A program made the position numbers and the translations under genes. From Enterocloster clostridioformis (GTDB lineage: Bacteria; Bacillota; Clostridia; Lachnospirales; Lachnospiraceae), in the NCBI RefSeq assembly GCF_020297485.1, contig NZ_JAIWZC010000001.1, positions 1,178,001 through 1,242,000 of the forward strand: a stretch of 64,000 bases of DNA, in the 5' to 3' direction. The notes beneath the pieces are model-generated. The model saw nothing but the letters and a program-made list of their open reading frames with translations. It was not told the DNA's origin and did not search any database. Below are positions 54,201-62,632 of this stretch, piece by piece (positions within the stretch are counted from its first letter, which is position 1; each line of letters opens with the position of its first letter).

Positions 54201-55033
54201 GCCAGGTCCATGAGGCACACGTACTTATCGTCCCTTCCCTTATAAATCACTTCCCGGTCAGCCAGATACTGCTTATAGGTCTCCTCCATGGGCTCCCTGT
54301 AATCGCCGTCCGTGAAGTTTACATTCTTAAGCTCTGTGGAAAAGGTGGTATGGCGGCAGTGGTCTGACCAATAGGTATCCAGCACACGGATTTCCGTCAC
54401 AGACGGATCCCTGCGCTCTTCCTTCTTATAATAGTTCTGTATGTGGAGGAAATCCTTAAAGGTCATGGCCAGGTTCAGGGTGCCGTAAAGAGCCTTTAAC
54501 TCCTCCTCTGAAGAATCCGCGAATCCGTCAAAATACAGTATGTCCGCCGGAGCCTCGAATTCCGTCACCAGTGTCTCCGGCTTCTCCTCGTCCGCCTGAC
54601 GGCTGTCCACCGGATTGATGCAGAAGCTCTTGATCGCCTCCTCCTGTTCTGCTGTCAAGGGCGCGGTGACCACATAGGTGGTGGCGGACCGGATAACCGG
54701 CTCCTCATCCTCCTTAAGAAGCTTCACGCACTGCTCTGCCGAATCCGCCCTCTGGTCAAACTGTCCCGGCAGGTATTCCACGGAAAATACCAGGTCTCCC
54801 GGATTCCTGGTAAATTCTTCCTCGTAAACCAGGTCCACCGGCGGCTCTGAGAAAATAGTCACCAGCGCCTTCCGATAGGTTTCCTCTGACAGGTTCTCAA
54901 TATCATAGCGGATTAAAACCCGCACATTCTTCACATTGCTGATGCCCAGATAATGTTCCAGTTCTTCACGAAGCTCCCCTGCCTTTACTGCATAAGCTGG
55001 CTTCTTCTCCACAAATATTCGTCTTACGCTCAT
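51257..55033 (-). CDS. purL: Phosphoribosylformylglycinamidine synthase (single-chain)
   Basis: ATP- and glutamine-dependent formation of FGAM in purine synthesis. The 1258-residue protein has the complete long-form layout: N-terminal PurS-like domain (MSVRRIFVEKKPAYAVKAGE), FGAM synthetase core with SDHCRHTTF, KNETHNHPTEIEPFGGAATCLGG and GGRTGRDGIGGATGSS, and a C-terminal glutamine amidotransferase (about 990-1258) with VMFPGGFSAGDEPEGSAKF, nucleophile LGICNGFQALIKLG, and NPSHGEGRF-like NPASHGEGRF. It is single, with its own promoter, diverging from the DUF1846 gene. Confidence 0.97.
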   Translation of the reverse strand: MSVRRIFVEKKPAYAVKAGELREELEHYLGISNVKNVRVLIRYDIENLSEETYRKALVTIFSEPPVDLVYEEEFTRNPGDLVFSVEYLPGQFDQRADSAEQCVKLLKEDEEPVIRSATTYVVTAPLTAEQEEAIKSFCINPVDSRQADEEKPETLVTEFEAPADILYFDGFADSSEEELKALYGTLNLAMTFKDFLHIQNYYKKEERRDPSVTEIRVLDTYWSDHCRHTTFSTELKNVNFTDGDYREPMEETYKQYLADREVIYKGRDDKYVCLMDLALMAMKKLRSEGKLADMEVSDEINACSIVVPVEIDGVTEEWLVNFKNETHNHPTEIEPFGGAATCLGGAIRDPLSGRTYVYQAMRVTGAADPTRPLGETLKGKLPQRKIVNSAAQGYSSYGNQIGLATGYVKEIYHPGYVAKRMEIGAVMGAAPRKDVIRETSDPGDIIILLGGRTGRDGIGGATGSSKVHTTSSIEVCGAEVQKGNAPTERKIQRMFRRPEVSRIIKKCNDFGAGGVSVAIGELAAGLKIDLDKVPKKYAGLDGTEIAISESQERMAVVVDPKDVDQFLAYAAEENLEAVTVAVVTEEPRLKMDWRGKTIVDLSRAFLDTNGAHQEADVTLEVPNRAGNLFDKADVADVRGKWLGMLSDLNVCSQKGLVERFDGSIGAGSVFMPYGGRYQLTETQAMVAKLPVLKGHTDTVTMMSYGFDPRLSSWSPYHGAVYAVVSSVAKIVAAGGDYSGIRFTFQEYFRRMNENPSRWSQPFSALLGAYSAQLGFGLPSIGGKDSMSGTFDTENGEINVPPTLVSFAVDVNSYKNVITPEFKRPGSKIALFRIAKNQYDLPDYSQVMDGYGKIFEDIKAGRIISAYAVEGNGLAEAVSKMAFGNKLGVKIEHNVDPRDFFAAAWGDIVCEVPEVMVGQLSISYTVIGEVTDRGAFEYGNVSITMDEALDAWMTPLEDVFPTAAGREAKGEEAALEEKLYHSGAVYVCDHKIGQPTVFIPVFPGTNCEYDSARAFERAGAKVVTRVLRNMSAEDIRQSVEEYKKEIAKAQIVMFPGGFSAGDEPEGSAKFFATVFRNAVMKEEIEKLLGERDGLMLGICNGFQALIKLGLLPEGEIKEQGPESPTLAMNTIGRHVSKMVYTKVVSDKSPWLAGAGLGSVYCNPASHGEGRFVANESWLHRLFANGQVATQYVDDQGRCTMDEYWNPNGSYMAIEGITSPDGRILGKMAHSERRGEAVAMNIYGEQDMKIFESGVRYFEV

Positions 55034-55112
55034 TTAGCAACCTCCTGCTCTCATCATGACCTTTTTATTAGAACACAACGCAAAAAGAACCTTTGTCCTT
55101 TTATCTGCTCCT

Positions 55113-55141
55113 ATCATAACACAAACATAATAAATTAGTAA
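55113..55141 (-). promoter_or_regulatory. Promoter of purL
   Basis: Minus-strand TTACTA (55136-55141), 17-bp spacer, TATGAT (55113-55118) with a TGT extension, about 80 nt before the ATG. The leader has no recognised purine riboswitch core. Confidence 0.6.
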
Positions 55142-55283
55142 AATTAATATATTTAATCATCGTTATATGCAGTACTTATAAATATTTCAACAATCCCTTC
55201 AAAACTCCTTGTAGCGGAGGCCAGAAAGTTGTGCTATACTAAAAAAGTATGTGATTATAAAAAACCGGGAGATTACAGAAGAA

Positions 55284-56762
55284 ATGAAAATCGGATTTGA
55301 TAATGAAAAGTATCTAACCATGCAGTCAGAGCACATCAAACAGCGTATTGGGGAATTCGGAGATAAGCTGTATCTGGAATTCGGAGGCAAGCTTTTTGAC
55401 GACTACCATGCCTCCAGAGTCCTGCCCGGCTTTGCGCCGGACAGCAAGCTTCGTATGCTCCTTCAAATGGCTGACCAGGCCGAAATCCTCATTGCCATCA
55501 ATGCGGCTGACATCGAAAAGAACAAGGTCCGCCATGACCTGGGCATCACCTACGACGAGGATGTCCTCCGTCTGATTCAGGAATTCAGGGACAAGGGTCT
55601 CTATGTGGGAAGCGTTGTCATCACCCAGTACAGCGGCCAGAGCGGCGCCGACCAGTTCAAGGTCAAGCTGGAGCACCGCAATATCAAGGTGTACCGCCAT
55701 TACTGCATCGAAGGCTATCCCAGCAATGTGCCTCTCATTGTCAGCGACGAAGGCTACGGCAAGAACGATTACATCGAGACGACCCGTCCCCTGGTAATCA
55801 TCACGGCTCCCGGCCCGGGCAGCGGCAAGATGGCCACCTGTCTCTCCCAGCTCTACCACGAGAACAAGCGCGGCATCAAGGCCGGATACGCCAAATTCGA
55901 GACCTTCCCCATCTGGAACCTTCCTTTAAAGCATCCGGTAAACCTGGCCTACGAGGCGGCCACCGCTGATTTAAACGATGTGAATATGATAGACCCCTAC
56001 CACCTGGAAGCCTACGGCGTAACCACGGTGAACTACAATCGGGATGTAGACATTTTCCCTGTATTAAACGCCATCTTTGAAGGCATATACGGAGAAAGCC
56101 CCTACAAGTCTCCCACGGACATGGGTGTAAACATGGCCGGATTCTGCATCATGGACGACGAAGCCTGCTGCGGGGCATCGAAGCAGGAAATCATCCGACG
56201 CTACTACCATGCCCTCAACCGTCTGGCAAAAGAAGAAGGGACTTCCGACGAAGTCTACAAAATCAACCTTCTGATGAACAAGGCAAAAATCGACTCCACC
56301 ATGCGCCCTGTCATCGCTCCCTGTCTGGAGCGGGCCAAGGTATCCGGCGGCCCTGCCGCGGCCATGGAATTAGATGACGGCACCATCGTCACAGGCAAGA
56401 CCAGCAGCCTGTTAGGAGCCTCTGCCGCTCTCCTGTTAAACGCTATCAAGGTCCTGGGAGACATCCCGCACAATGTACACCTCATTGCGCCGTCGGCCAT
56501 CGAGCCCATCCAGACCTTAAAGACCAAATACATGGGCAGCAAAAACCCCCGTCTCCACACCGACGAGGTACTTATCGCCCTGAGCATGAGCGCAGCCACC
56601 GATGAAACCGCAAAAAAAGCCCTGGCACAGCTTCCTAAACTTCGGGGCTGCCAGGTCCACACCTCCGTCATGTTGTCCGACGTAGATATTAAGGTATTCA
56701 GCAAGCTGGGTGTGCAGCTCACCTCTGAGCCGGTATATGAGCATAAGAAGCTTTACCACTAA
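55284..56762 (+). CDS. DUF1846 family protein
   Basis: A 492-residue cytoplasmic protein of the widespread but functionally unassigned DUF1846 family. Recognised by MKIGFDNEKYLTMQSEHI at the start, FGGKLFDDYHASRVLPGF, ITAPGPGSGKMATCLSQLYHE (P-loop-like GPGSGK), KFETFPIWNLPLKHPVN, AYEAATADLNDVNMIDPYHL, and GVNMAGFCIMDDEACCGASK. The ATG at 55284 is chosen; an upstream in-frame GTG at 55251 lacks a ribosome site. A TGCTATACT extended -10 lies about 45 nt upstream. Monocistronic, ending at a strong terminator. Confidence 0.9.
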   Translation: MKIGFDNEKYLTMQSEHIKQRIGEFGDKLYLEFGGKLFDDYHASRVLPGFAPDSKLRMLLQMADQAEILIAINAADIEKNKVRHDLGITYDEDVLRLIQEFRDKGLYVGSVVITQYSGQSGADQFKVKLEHRNIKVYRHYCIEGYPSNVPLIVSDEGYGKNDYIETTRPLVIITAPGPGSGKMATCLSQLYHENKRGIKAGYAKFETFPIWNLPLKHPVNLAYEAATADLNDVNMIDPYHLEAYGVTTVNYNRDVDIFPVLNAIFEGIYGESPYKSPTDMGVNMAGFCIMDDEACCGASKQEIIRRYYHALNRLAKEEGTSDEVYKINLLMNKAKIDSTMRPVIAPCLERAKVSGGPAAAMELDDGTIVTGKTSSLLGASAALLLNAIKVLGDIPHNVHLIAPSAIEPIQTLKTKYMGSKNPRLHTDEVLIALSMSAATDETAKKALAQLPKLRGCQVHTSVMLSDVDIKVFSKLGVQLTSEPVYEHKKLYH

Positions 56763-56770
56763 CAACAGGC

Positions 56771-56796
56771 AGCGGACTCTTCGGAGTCCGCTTTTC
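56771..56796 (+). terminator. Terminator of the DUF1846 gene
   Basis: AGCGGACTC (56771-56779), TTCG loop, GAGTCCGCT (56784-56792), then TTTTC. It lies 8 nt after the stop codon. Confidence 0.92.
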
Positions 56797-56797
56797 A

Positions 56798-57925
56798 TTA
56801 TCCATTTTCACCTTTATAAATGTATGCAGCCATCAGTACCGTGGCCGGCACGGTCAAAACCACGCCAAAGCTGCCGGACAGCCCCTGCATCACCGCAATC
56901 CCTATGTTATTGGAGTTTATGATCTGGAGATAGGGAAGCTCATAGGCGTAGTCCAGCACCAGCATGGACAGACTGGTTCCCGCAAACGCAAGTATCAGGG
57001 TATTGGAATCTGTTCCCATCATATCGCGGCCCACCCGCATTCCTGCTCTCATAAGCTCCAGGCGGGATATCTCCGGATTCTGGCTGCAGAGCTCCTGCAT
57101 GGAGCTGGAAATGGACATGGCCACATCCATCACCGCGCCCAGAGAGCTGATGAGAAGACCGGAAAACAACAGTCCTCCCACCTGAATATTATTGGTCTGC
57201 CACAGGGTAAGCAGGCTCTCAATATCCGACACATTCCATCCCGTAATGCCGGAAAGTCTGGAAAATATGGCGGCAGCCACCCCTGCTATCACAACGCCCG
57301 CCAAAGTCCCGGCCGTGGCGCACACCGTCTTTTTCCCAGCCCCTCCTATCAGGTACAGAGTGACCGCCGCTGTTACCGCACATATAAAGACTGCCGACAT
57401 AAAAGGCGAGTGTCCCTGATATACGAGAGGCAGGTACACATAGATAATCGCCACAAATGTAAACACCAGCCCCAGGGCGCCCCTGATTCCTTTTTTTCCT
57501 CCTATGACACAGAGAGTCCCCAGATACAGCACGGCAAATCCTATTATCACTTCCTTGCGGTCCATGGAATAGACACTGGTAATCACAGAATCGCCGGCTA
57601 TGCTCTGCATCACCACTACCCTCATACCCACAGTACACGCGGCTCCAAACAGATAACCCGCACTGCTGGTAGTGGTCAGCTCCTCTCCCTTTTTCTCACC
57701 GCTCGTCATGCGCACCACAACCGTCTGCTGGCCAATGCGCATTCCGTCCTCCTGTATATTGTCCTGTAATATGCGGACAACCACACCGGTCTCAAAACTC
57801 TGGCCGGTGCGGTTAATAAGCTGTGTCCTGGTGATACTGTTCAAACGGAATACCCAGAGCACCGCAGCCGCCAGGATTACGGCTGCAATGATATATCTCA
57901 CATACTGTTTTTTAAGCTGTACCAT
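56798..57925 (-). CDS. YibE/F-like multi-pass membrane protein
   Basis: A 375-residue membrane protein of the YibE/YibF family, function unknown. An N-terminal anchor helix (YIIAAVILAAAVLWVF) precedes an extracellular beta-rich segment (about 35-120: RTGQSFETGVVVRILQDN, VVVRMTSGEKKGEEL). Six or more helices follow, including GGLLFSGLLISSLGAVMDVAMSISSSMQEL, the family hallmark. It is 9 nt downstream of the secreted metallophosphoesterase and probably cotranscribed. A link between the two is suggested only by adjacency. Confidence 0.85.
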   Translation of the reverse strand: MVQLKKQYVRYIIAAVILAAAVLWVFRLNSITRTQLINRTGQSFETGVVVRILQDNIQEDGMRIGQQTVVVRMTSGEKKGEELTTTSSAGYLFGAACTVGMRVVVMQSIAGDSVITSVYSMDRKEVIIGFAVLYLGTLCVIGGKKGIRGALGLVFTFVAIIYVYLPLVYQGHSPFMSAVFICAVTAAVTLYLIGGAGKKTVCATAGTLAGVVIAGVAAAIFSRLSGITGWNVSDIESLLTLWQTNNIQVGGLLFSGLLISSLGAVMDVAMSISSSMQELCSQNPEISRLELMRAGMRVGRDMMGTDSNTLILAFAGTSLSMLVLDYAYELPYLQIINSNNIGIAVMQGLSGSFGVVLTVPATVLMAAYIYKGENG

Positions 57926-57934
57926 TCTTTTTTC

Positions 57935-59497
57935 CTATCTTCCTGATACCGTCTTATGGATTGTAAATGTGTTGTCGATTGTCTCTACCTTTCCATCGTC
58001 CGTAATCTGATAGGTGGTAATCTTAAAATCACTTGGAGTCATATTGATAACAGAATAGCTGGGCAGCCAGTTCTGGCTTCTGTTGGCTATATAATCCTGC
58101 TGGGAACTGATGAGCTCATAGTACTTGGAGCCTGAGGCTGAGTTGGCTGTCATGTAAAGAGTTCCTTTGGGATTGGTTACAGAGTTCCCGCCTGAGCTCT
58201 CGATCGTGTAACAGTGATTGTCGCCTGTAAACTGTTCCAGGGCAGCTGTTCCGGCAGCATCCTCTGCTCCGGGATATAAAGGAATCTTTTCTCCGCTTCC
58301 CGTGTTGTAAGCATTGTCCCAGTCATAATCGTCCCCGGCCCCGTTTAACCTGAATTCATAGGCATTGTGGGTCTGTCCGTCACCATACAGAATCTTGGAA
58401 CGGCTGTATGTATGGTCATGCCCCTGAAGCACAACATCAATGTCATACCTGTCAAACACAGGCGTAAGCTGTGTGCGCAGAATCATACCGTCTGTGTCGG
58501 AATGGTCCAGACCGGAGCCGTAAATGTCCTGATGAATTGTTACCACGCGCCACACTGCATCCGGGAAATTCTCAACCGCCTTTTTAATGCTCTGCTCATG
58601 TTCAGCTACATTGTAATTATTGGTATTTAATACGATAAAGAGGCCGGAACCATAGGTATAGTAGTAATCTCCTCCTGCCTGGGTAGCTCCCAGTCTCGTT
58701 GGGTTGGGATTGTTAAAATGGTAGGCATAATCCGGATTCAGGGAATCGTGGTTGCCGATGGTGGTTGCCACAGACAGGTTTTTAAGAGCACTGGCAGAGA
58801 GATAGGCTGCGTACTCCTCCTCTTTTGGTTTTCCTGTCTTGTTCACCTGATCCCCTGCGGAAATAACGAAATTCAAATCAGGGTGCTGCGCAATGGCAAT
58901 GTCCAGGGTGCGGTCCCAGGCAAATCCGTCATTGCGGGCCGCCGTGTTGGCTGCTCCCGAATCCGCTGCCAGCTTCCCTTCTCCCTGGGGCTGTCCCTTG
59001 GAGGCGCCAATCTGAGGATCCCCTACATAGAGGATGTTTACATTTTCAAAGCTTCCGGTCCTGTACATCTCAGGCTGGGTAATCACCCCGTTTTTATTTA
59101 CAGAATAATAGTAGGTGGTATTCTCCTCCAGGCCGGTAACCGTCACATAACTAAAGGAATATGCCTTACCCCCTGTCAGCTCTGTATCCACGCTGCCTGA
59201 GCTTCCGGTAAAAGGCTTCAGGTTTCCGGCGTCAGTTCCAAAGTAAACCACCGGCGTGGCGGCAGCGCCCTCGGTGTACCACGCAAAGTTCAGCTGGGAA
59301 TCCGCTGCACCCGGTGTTATAGATACATGGGTATAATCATTTGCCAGACTGTTCCACCCCTCCACATAGGCATTCCACTCCGCAGAGCCGCCGGTTGCGC
59401 TGGAGTCATTGTAATGGGTGGTGGCTGCCCACACCTGCTGTCCGCCTGCTGCCAGGACTGCAGCCAAGATACATGAAATCACTTTTTTCTTTTTCAT
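57935..59497 (-). CDS. Secreted metallophosphoesterase (purple acid phosphatase-like)
   Basis: A 520-residue exported enzyme. From MKKKKVISC there is a Sec signal peptide with likely cleavage after QQVWA, a fibronectin-like N-domain (about 50-150, ITPGAADSQLNFAWYT ... VTGLEENTTYYYSV), then a calcineurin-like phosphoesterase domain with the metal ligands in VGDPQIGA, SAGDQVN, TIGNHDSLN, TIHQDIYG and QGHDHTYSRS. The arrangement matches bacterial purple-acid-phosphatase-like proteins that release phosphate from organic esters. Upstream ATGs in the same frame are unlikely starts because AAAGGA lies between them. Confidence 0.9.
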   Translation of the reverse strand: MKKKKVISCILAAVLAAGGQQVWAATTHYNDSSATGGSAEWNAYVEGWNSLANDYTHVSITPGAADSQLNFAWYTEGAAATPVVYFGTDAGNLKPFTGSSGSVDTELTGGKAYSFSYVTVTGLEENTTYYYSVNKNGVITQPEMYRTGSFENVNILYVGDPQIGASKGQPQGEGKLAADSGAANTAARNDGFAWDRTLDIAIAQHPDLNFVISAGDQVNKTGKPKEEEYAAYLSASALKNLSVATTIGNHDSLNPDYAYHFNNPNPTRLGATQAGGDYYYTYGSGLFIVLNTNNYNVAEHEQSIKKAVENFPDAVWRVVTIHQDIYGSGLDHSDTDGMILRTQLTPVFDRYDIDVVLQGHDHTYSRSKILYGDGQTHNAYEFRLNGAGDDYDWDNAYNTGSGEKIPLYPGAEDAAGTAALEQFTGDNHCYTIESSGGNSVTNPKGTLYMTANSASGSKYYELISSQQDYIANRSQNWLPSYSVINMTPSDFKITTYQITDDGKVETIDNTFTIHKTVSGR

Positions 59498-59670
59498 AAA
59501 AACTCTCATTCCTTTCGCTTCGCTTAGGCACAAAACAGTTATGAAATAGCAAGTTTGTGCTTCCACTATTTTATTTTTGATGTTAAACTCTCCTCAGACA
59601 GATACACTACAGAGCACGGAGGAGGAAGTAGAATCGGTTCCTCCATTTGGGATCAAGTCCGCATAAAAAC

Positions 59671-59772
59671 ATGTGTCGGCTGTCTTCTCAAGCACAAACC
59701 AGTGACGCCTTGAGCTCGTAACCTAATCATTGTCAAAGCAATTCCTTAGGTCTTTCTTTGCTGGACAGCCAG
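59671..59772 (+). ncRNA. Candidate bridge RNA region of the IS110 element
   Basis: In the left non-coding end, CTCAAG (59687-59692) pairs with CTTGAG (59709-59714) as a local hairpin. GGCTGTC (59678-59684) can pair over distance with GACAGCC (59764-59770), closing a multi-branched structure just upstream of the transposase ATG. IS110 bridge RNAs are known to be encoded here. Loop-to-target matching was not possible by eye. Confidence 0.35.
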
Positions 59773-59808
59773 TCAATGTCTGTCTATTTTACTTAGGAGG
59801 GCTGTTTT

Positions 59809-61065
59809 ATGTTATCTATCAAACACTTTGTCTGCTGTGGCATGGACGTTCACAAGAAATTTGTTGTCGCTACCATTGCTCTGACAGACTACAGGGGCGT
59901 TACTTCTTATGTTAAAAAGCGGTTCGCCACCTTCAATTCCGATCTTAATTCTTTGAAAAAATGGCTTCTTTCTTTCAATTGCACTGAGATCTGCCTCGAA
60001 TCCACTGGTAAATACTGGATTCCAATTTTTAATATCCTGGAGGATTCCTGTCACGTTGTCGTTGCTAACCCCAAGTATGTCAGGGCTATCAAAGGACAGA
60101 AAACCGATGACAAAGACTCCGCCTGGATTGCGGATCTGTTTAAATTTGATATTGTTCCTTCCAGTTATATCCCCTGTAAGGAAATTCGCATGCTTCGGGA
60201 ATTGTTCCGATACCGGCAGAAACTGATTGGCCACCGCAGCAGTGAGAAAAACCGGTTACAGAATGCTCTTACGGTTTCCAACATTGCCCTTGCATCCGTC
60301 CTCTCAGATACCTTTGGAAAATCAGCGACCGCCATCGTTGACTATATCCTGACCTGTGAGGTATTTGACCCCGAATACTGTAAATCCCTGCTTCTTAAAA
60401 AAGCAAAGGACAAGGCAGATGATGTTGTAACCTCCATAATCGGTTATGAACTGCGCCGTGACCAATCCGTTAAGATTAAGGTCTGCAGAAAGCATTTCGA
60501 TGAAATCAATGAGTGCGTCTCCACTCTCGAAGAAACGATTTCCGACCTGGCTAAACCTTACCATAAATTTATCGAATTGGCTACTACAATTCCTGGAATT
60601 ACAGAGCAGTCTGCCACCTTTATCATTGCTGAAATCGGGGTGGATATGGCGGTATTCAAATCCTCAAAACGTTTGTGCTCCTGGGCTGGGCTGGCTCCTG
60701 AAAATAACGAAAGTGCCGGTAAAAAGAAGAGCGTCCATGTTTCAAGAGCCGGGGTGTACTTAAAGCCTCTGCTGGTTCAGTGTGCAAATGCTGCCATCAA
60801 GAGTAAAAACCCTTACTTCAGATACAAATATGACCGTATAAAAAAACGTCGTGGTCATAAACGGGCAATCATTGCCATTGCACGCATGGTGTTGACTTGC
60901 ATTTACCACATGTTCCAAAAGCAGGAGGTATTTAATCCTGCCGATACGGATTATTCCGCTATTCCTGAAGAAATGTACCGGAAATTTCAGGAACAGTATG
61001 ACAGAAATGCCATCAAACGTTTAGAGAAACGAGGCTATATGATTACTCCTCCTGCTATGGCCTGA
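59809..61065 (+). CDS. IS110-family transposase
   Basis: A 418-residue RuvC-like DEDD recombinase. The N-terminal domain has Asp13 in CGMDVHKKFVVATIA, CLESTGKYWIP and KTDDKDSAWIADL. The C-terminal Transposase_20 domain (about 255-345) has TTIPGITEQSATFIIAEIG, SWAGLAPENNESAGKKK and HVSRAGVYLKPLLVQCA. TAGGAGG lies 7 nt before the ATG. The frame is intact, so the element may be active. It inserts between the metallophosphoesterase and phosphofructokinase transcription units without breaking a recognisable gene. Confidence 0.94.
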   Translation: MLSIKHFVCCGMDVHKKFVVATIALTDYRGVTSYVKKRFATFNSDLNSLKKWLLSFNCTEICLESTGKYWIPIFNILEDSCHVVVANPKYVRAIKGQKTDDKDSAWIADLFKFDIVPSSYIPCKEIRMLRELFRYRQKLIGHRSSEKNRLQNALTVSNIALASVLSDTFGKSATAIVDYILTCEVFDPEYCKSLLLKKAKDKADDVVTSIIGYELRRDQSVKIKVCRKHFDEINECVSTLEETISDLAKPYHKFIELATTIPGITEQSATFIIAEIGVDMAVFKSSKRLCSWAGLAPENNESAGKKKSVHVSRAGVYLKPLLVQCANAAIKSKNPYFRYKYDRIKKRRGHKRAIIAIARMVLTCIYHMFQKQEVFNPADTDYSAIPEEMYRKFQEQYDRNAIKRLEKRGYMITPPAMA

Positions 61066-61268
61066 TACCCTTTATTCCATAGGATCCTTTGGGGCGGCAG
61101 TTTACTGGTGCTCTTGTTAAGTTACGATTTTTTTTGATTTTTTCTTTCAACCTAAATCCCTTCCTGCATTTAATTTGTCCGATTCACTTGCCGACAAATT
61201 AAGTATAAGAAGGGAATGTAAAATTTACCATCACAGTAAGGTATTAATTGTGTCAAAAGCCTGAATCT

Positions 61269-62516
61269 TTACTTCTTCTCCACATCCGTATAATACAAAT
61301 GCCGGGGCAGCCCATCCGTCATAATCGGTGTCAGTTCCGCCTGAATCAGGGGCCGGATATAGTTCACGAATTCCTCGGTCACATAATCCCCCGCCTCATT
61401 GATCCACTCTCTGGGAACCTTTTTCTCCACATTGGCCACCTTATGTACATCGTAAATATCCGTTACGCAGACGTAAGGGTCGTCGGACACCCTCTTAAGA
61501 ATGATCATCTTACCTGTCTCGCCCTCAAAGGCCTCCTTCACGGCAGCTCCTCCTACCTGGAAGGCTTCCGTAATATCCACCCTTGACACGATATGGGAGG
61601 CGCAGCGCTGAAGGGAATTAAACTCAATGGCCCTTGTCTTGCATCCCACTTCCCGGTTGATTTTCTCTGCCAGAAATCTGGCCGTGCCGGTGAGCTGCTT
61701 ATGCCCGAAGGCGTCCACGAACTCAATGCCGTCTGTCAGCTCGCACACATACCGGCCGTCCGCCAGCTTCACTCCCTCGGATACGGCCGCCACCACCGAT
61801 GCTTTCTTCTTATGGAGCTCCTCCACCTTCTTCATGAAGGAATCCACGTCAAAGGTCACCTCCGGAAGAAACAGCATGTCCGGCCCCTCACAGTCCTCTC
61901 CCTTTGCCAGGGCAGCTGCCCCTGTCAGCCATCCGGCGTTCCGTCCCATGATTTCCAGGATGGTCACGTTCTGCTGGTCATATACCAGGCCGTCCCGGAT
62001 GACCTCCTTTGTGATGGCGCCGATATATTTGGCCGCGCTGCCGTATCCGGGGGTATGGTCCGTTGCCGCCAGGTCATTGTCAATGGTCTTAGGTACGCCC
62101 ATGAAGCGAATCTTACTGCCGTTTAGCAGGGAATAGTCAGAAAGCTTCTTGATGGTATCCATGGAATCGTTGCCGCCGATATAGAAGAAATACTCAACCT
62201 CCAGCTTGTCCAGGATGGAGAATATCTTATCATATATATCCCGGTCGTCACATATCTCCGGCAGCTTGAAGCGGCAGGAACCCAGATACGCGGAGGGAGT
62301 TCTCTTCAAAAGCTCAATATCCAGATCTGACTTGATATGCTCCTCCAAATCCACATACCGCTCCTGCAGAAGTCCCTGTATGCCATGGAGCATGCCGTAT
62401 ACCTTCTTAGCTCCCCTGTCCTTGGCTGTTTTAAACACGCCGGCCAGGCTGGAATTAATCACCGCGGTGGGGCCCCCGGACTGCCCTACGATTACATTAC
62501 CTCTTACCTCTGTCAT
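61269..62516 (-). CDS. pfp: Pyrophosphate-dependent 6-phosphofructokinase
   Basis: Reversible phosphorylation of fructose 6-phosphate with pyrophosphate in glycolysis. The 415-residue protein has VGQSGGPTAVINSSLAG, the phosphate-donor region FYIGGNDSMDT in place of the ATP-type GGDGS, and PKTIDNDL, where the Lys is characteristic of the PPi-dependent group; MGRNAGWLTGAAAL follows. The ATG at 62516 has AAGGAGG upstream. A perfect CcpA box lies 21 nt upstream, so carbon control is likely. The ATP-dependent alternative is less likely. Confidence 0.92.
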   Translation of the reverse strand: MTEVRGNVIVGQSGGPTAVINSSLAGVFKTAKDRGAKKVYGMLHGIQGLLQERYVDLEEHIKSDLDIELLKRTPSAYLGSCRFKLPEICDDRDIYDKIFSILDKLEVEYFFYIGGNDSMDTIKKLSDYSLLNGSKIRFMGVPKTIDNDLAATDHTPGYGSAAKYIGAITKEVIRDGLVYDQQNVTILEIMGRNAGWLTGAAALAKGEDCEGPDMLFLPEVTFDVDSFMKKVEELHKKKASVVAAVSEGVKLADGRYVCELTDGIEFVDAFGHKQLTGTARFLAEKINREVGCKTRAIEFNSLQRCASHIVSRVDITEAFQVGGAAVKEAFEGETGKMIILKRVSDDPYVCVTDIYDVHKVANVEKKVPREWINEAGDYVTEEFVNYIRPLIQAELTPIMTDGLPRHLYYTDVEKK

Positions 62517-62537
62517 AGAAATACCTCCTTTTAAGAT

Positions 62538-62551
62538 TGTAAGCGCTTACA
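62538..62551. promoter_or_regulatory. CcpA cre site upstream of pfp
   Basis: TGTAAGCGCTTACA is a perfect palindrome and matches the cre consensus TGWAANCGNTNWCA at every position. Its place 21 nt before the start codon suggests roadblock or promoter-overlap repression, though this depends on the unmapped start of transcription. Confidence 0.8.
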
Positions 62552-62632
62552 TAGCTGCTCTTATTTTAATATATTCCCCCATGGAACGCAAGTGTTTCGG
62601 AAAGTGTTCCTCTAAAAATTATGTCAATATTT

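Larger units (their letters stand above)
59567..61268 (+). mobile_element. IS110-family insertion sequence, ends approximate
   Basis: A single transposase gene is flanked by about 240 bases of non-coding DNA on the left and 200 on the right, both lower in GC than the neighbouring genes. IS110 elements lack terminal inverted repeats, so exact ends cannot be set by eye. The large left non-coding region is consistent with the IS110 subgroup, whose left end encodes the guide (bridge) RNA, rather than IS1111. Confidence 0.75.

Noticed and set aside
55034..55250. Purine riboswitch upstream of purL
   Set aside because: The leader is AT-rich and lacks the conserved loop sequences of guanine or adenine riboswitches.
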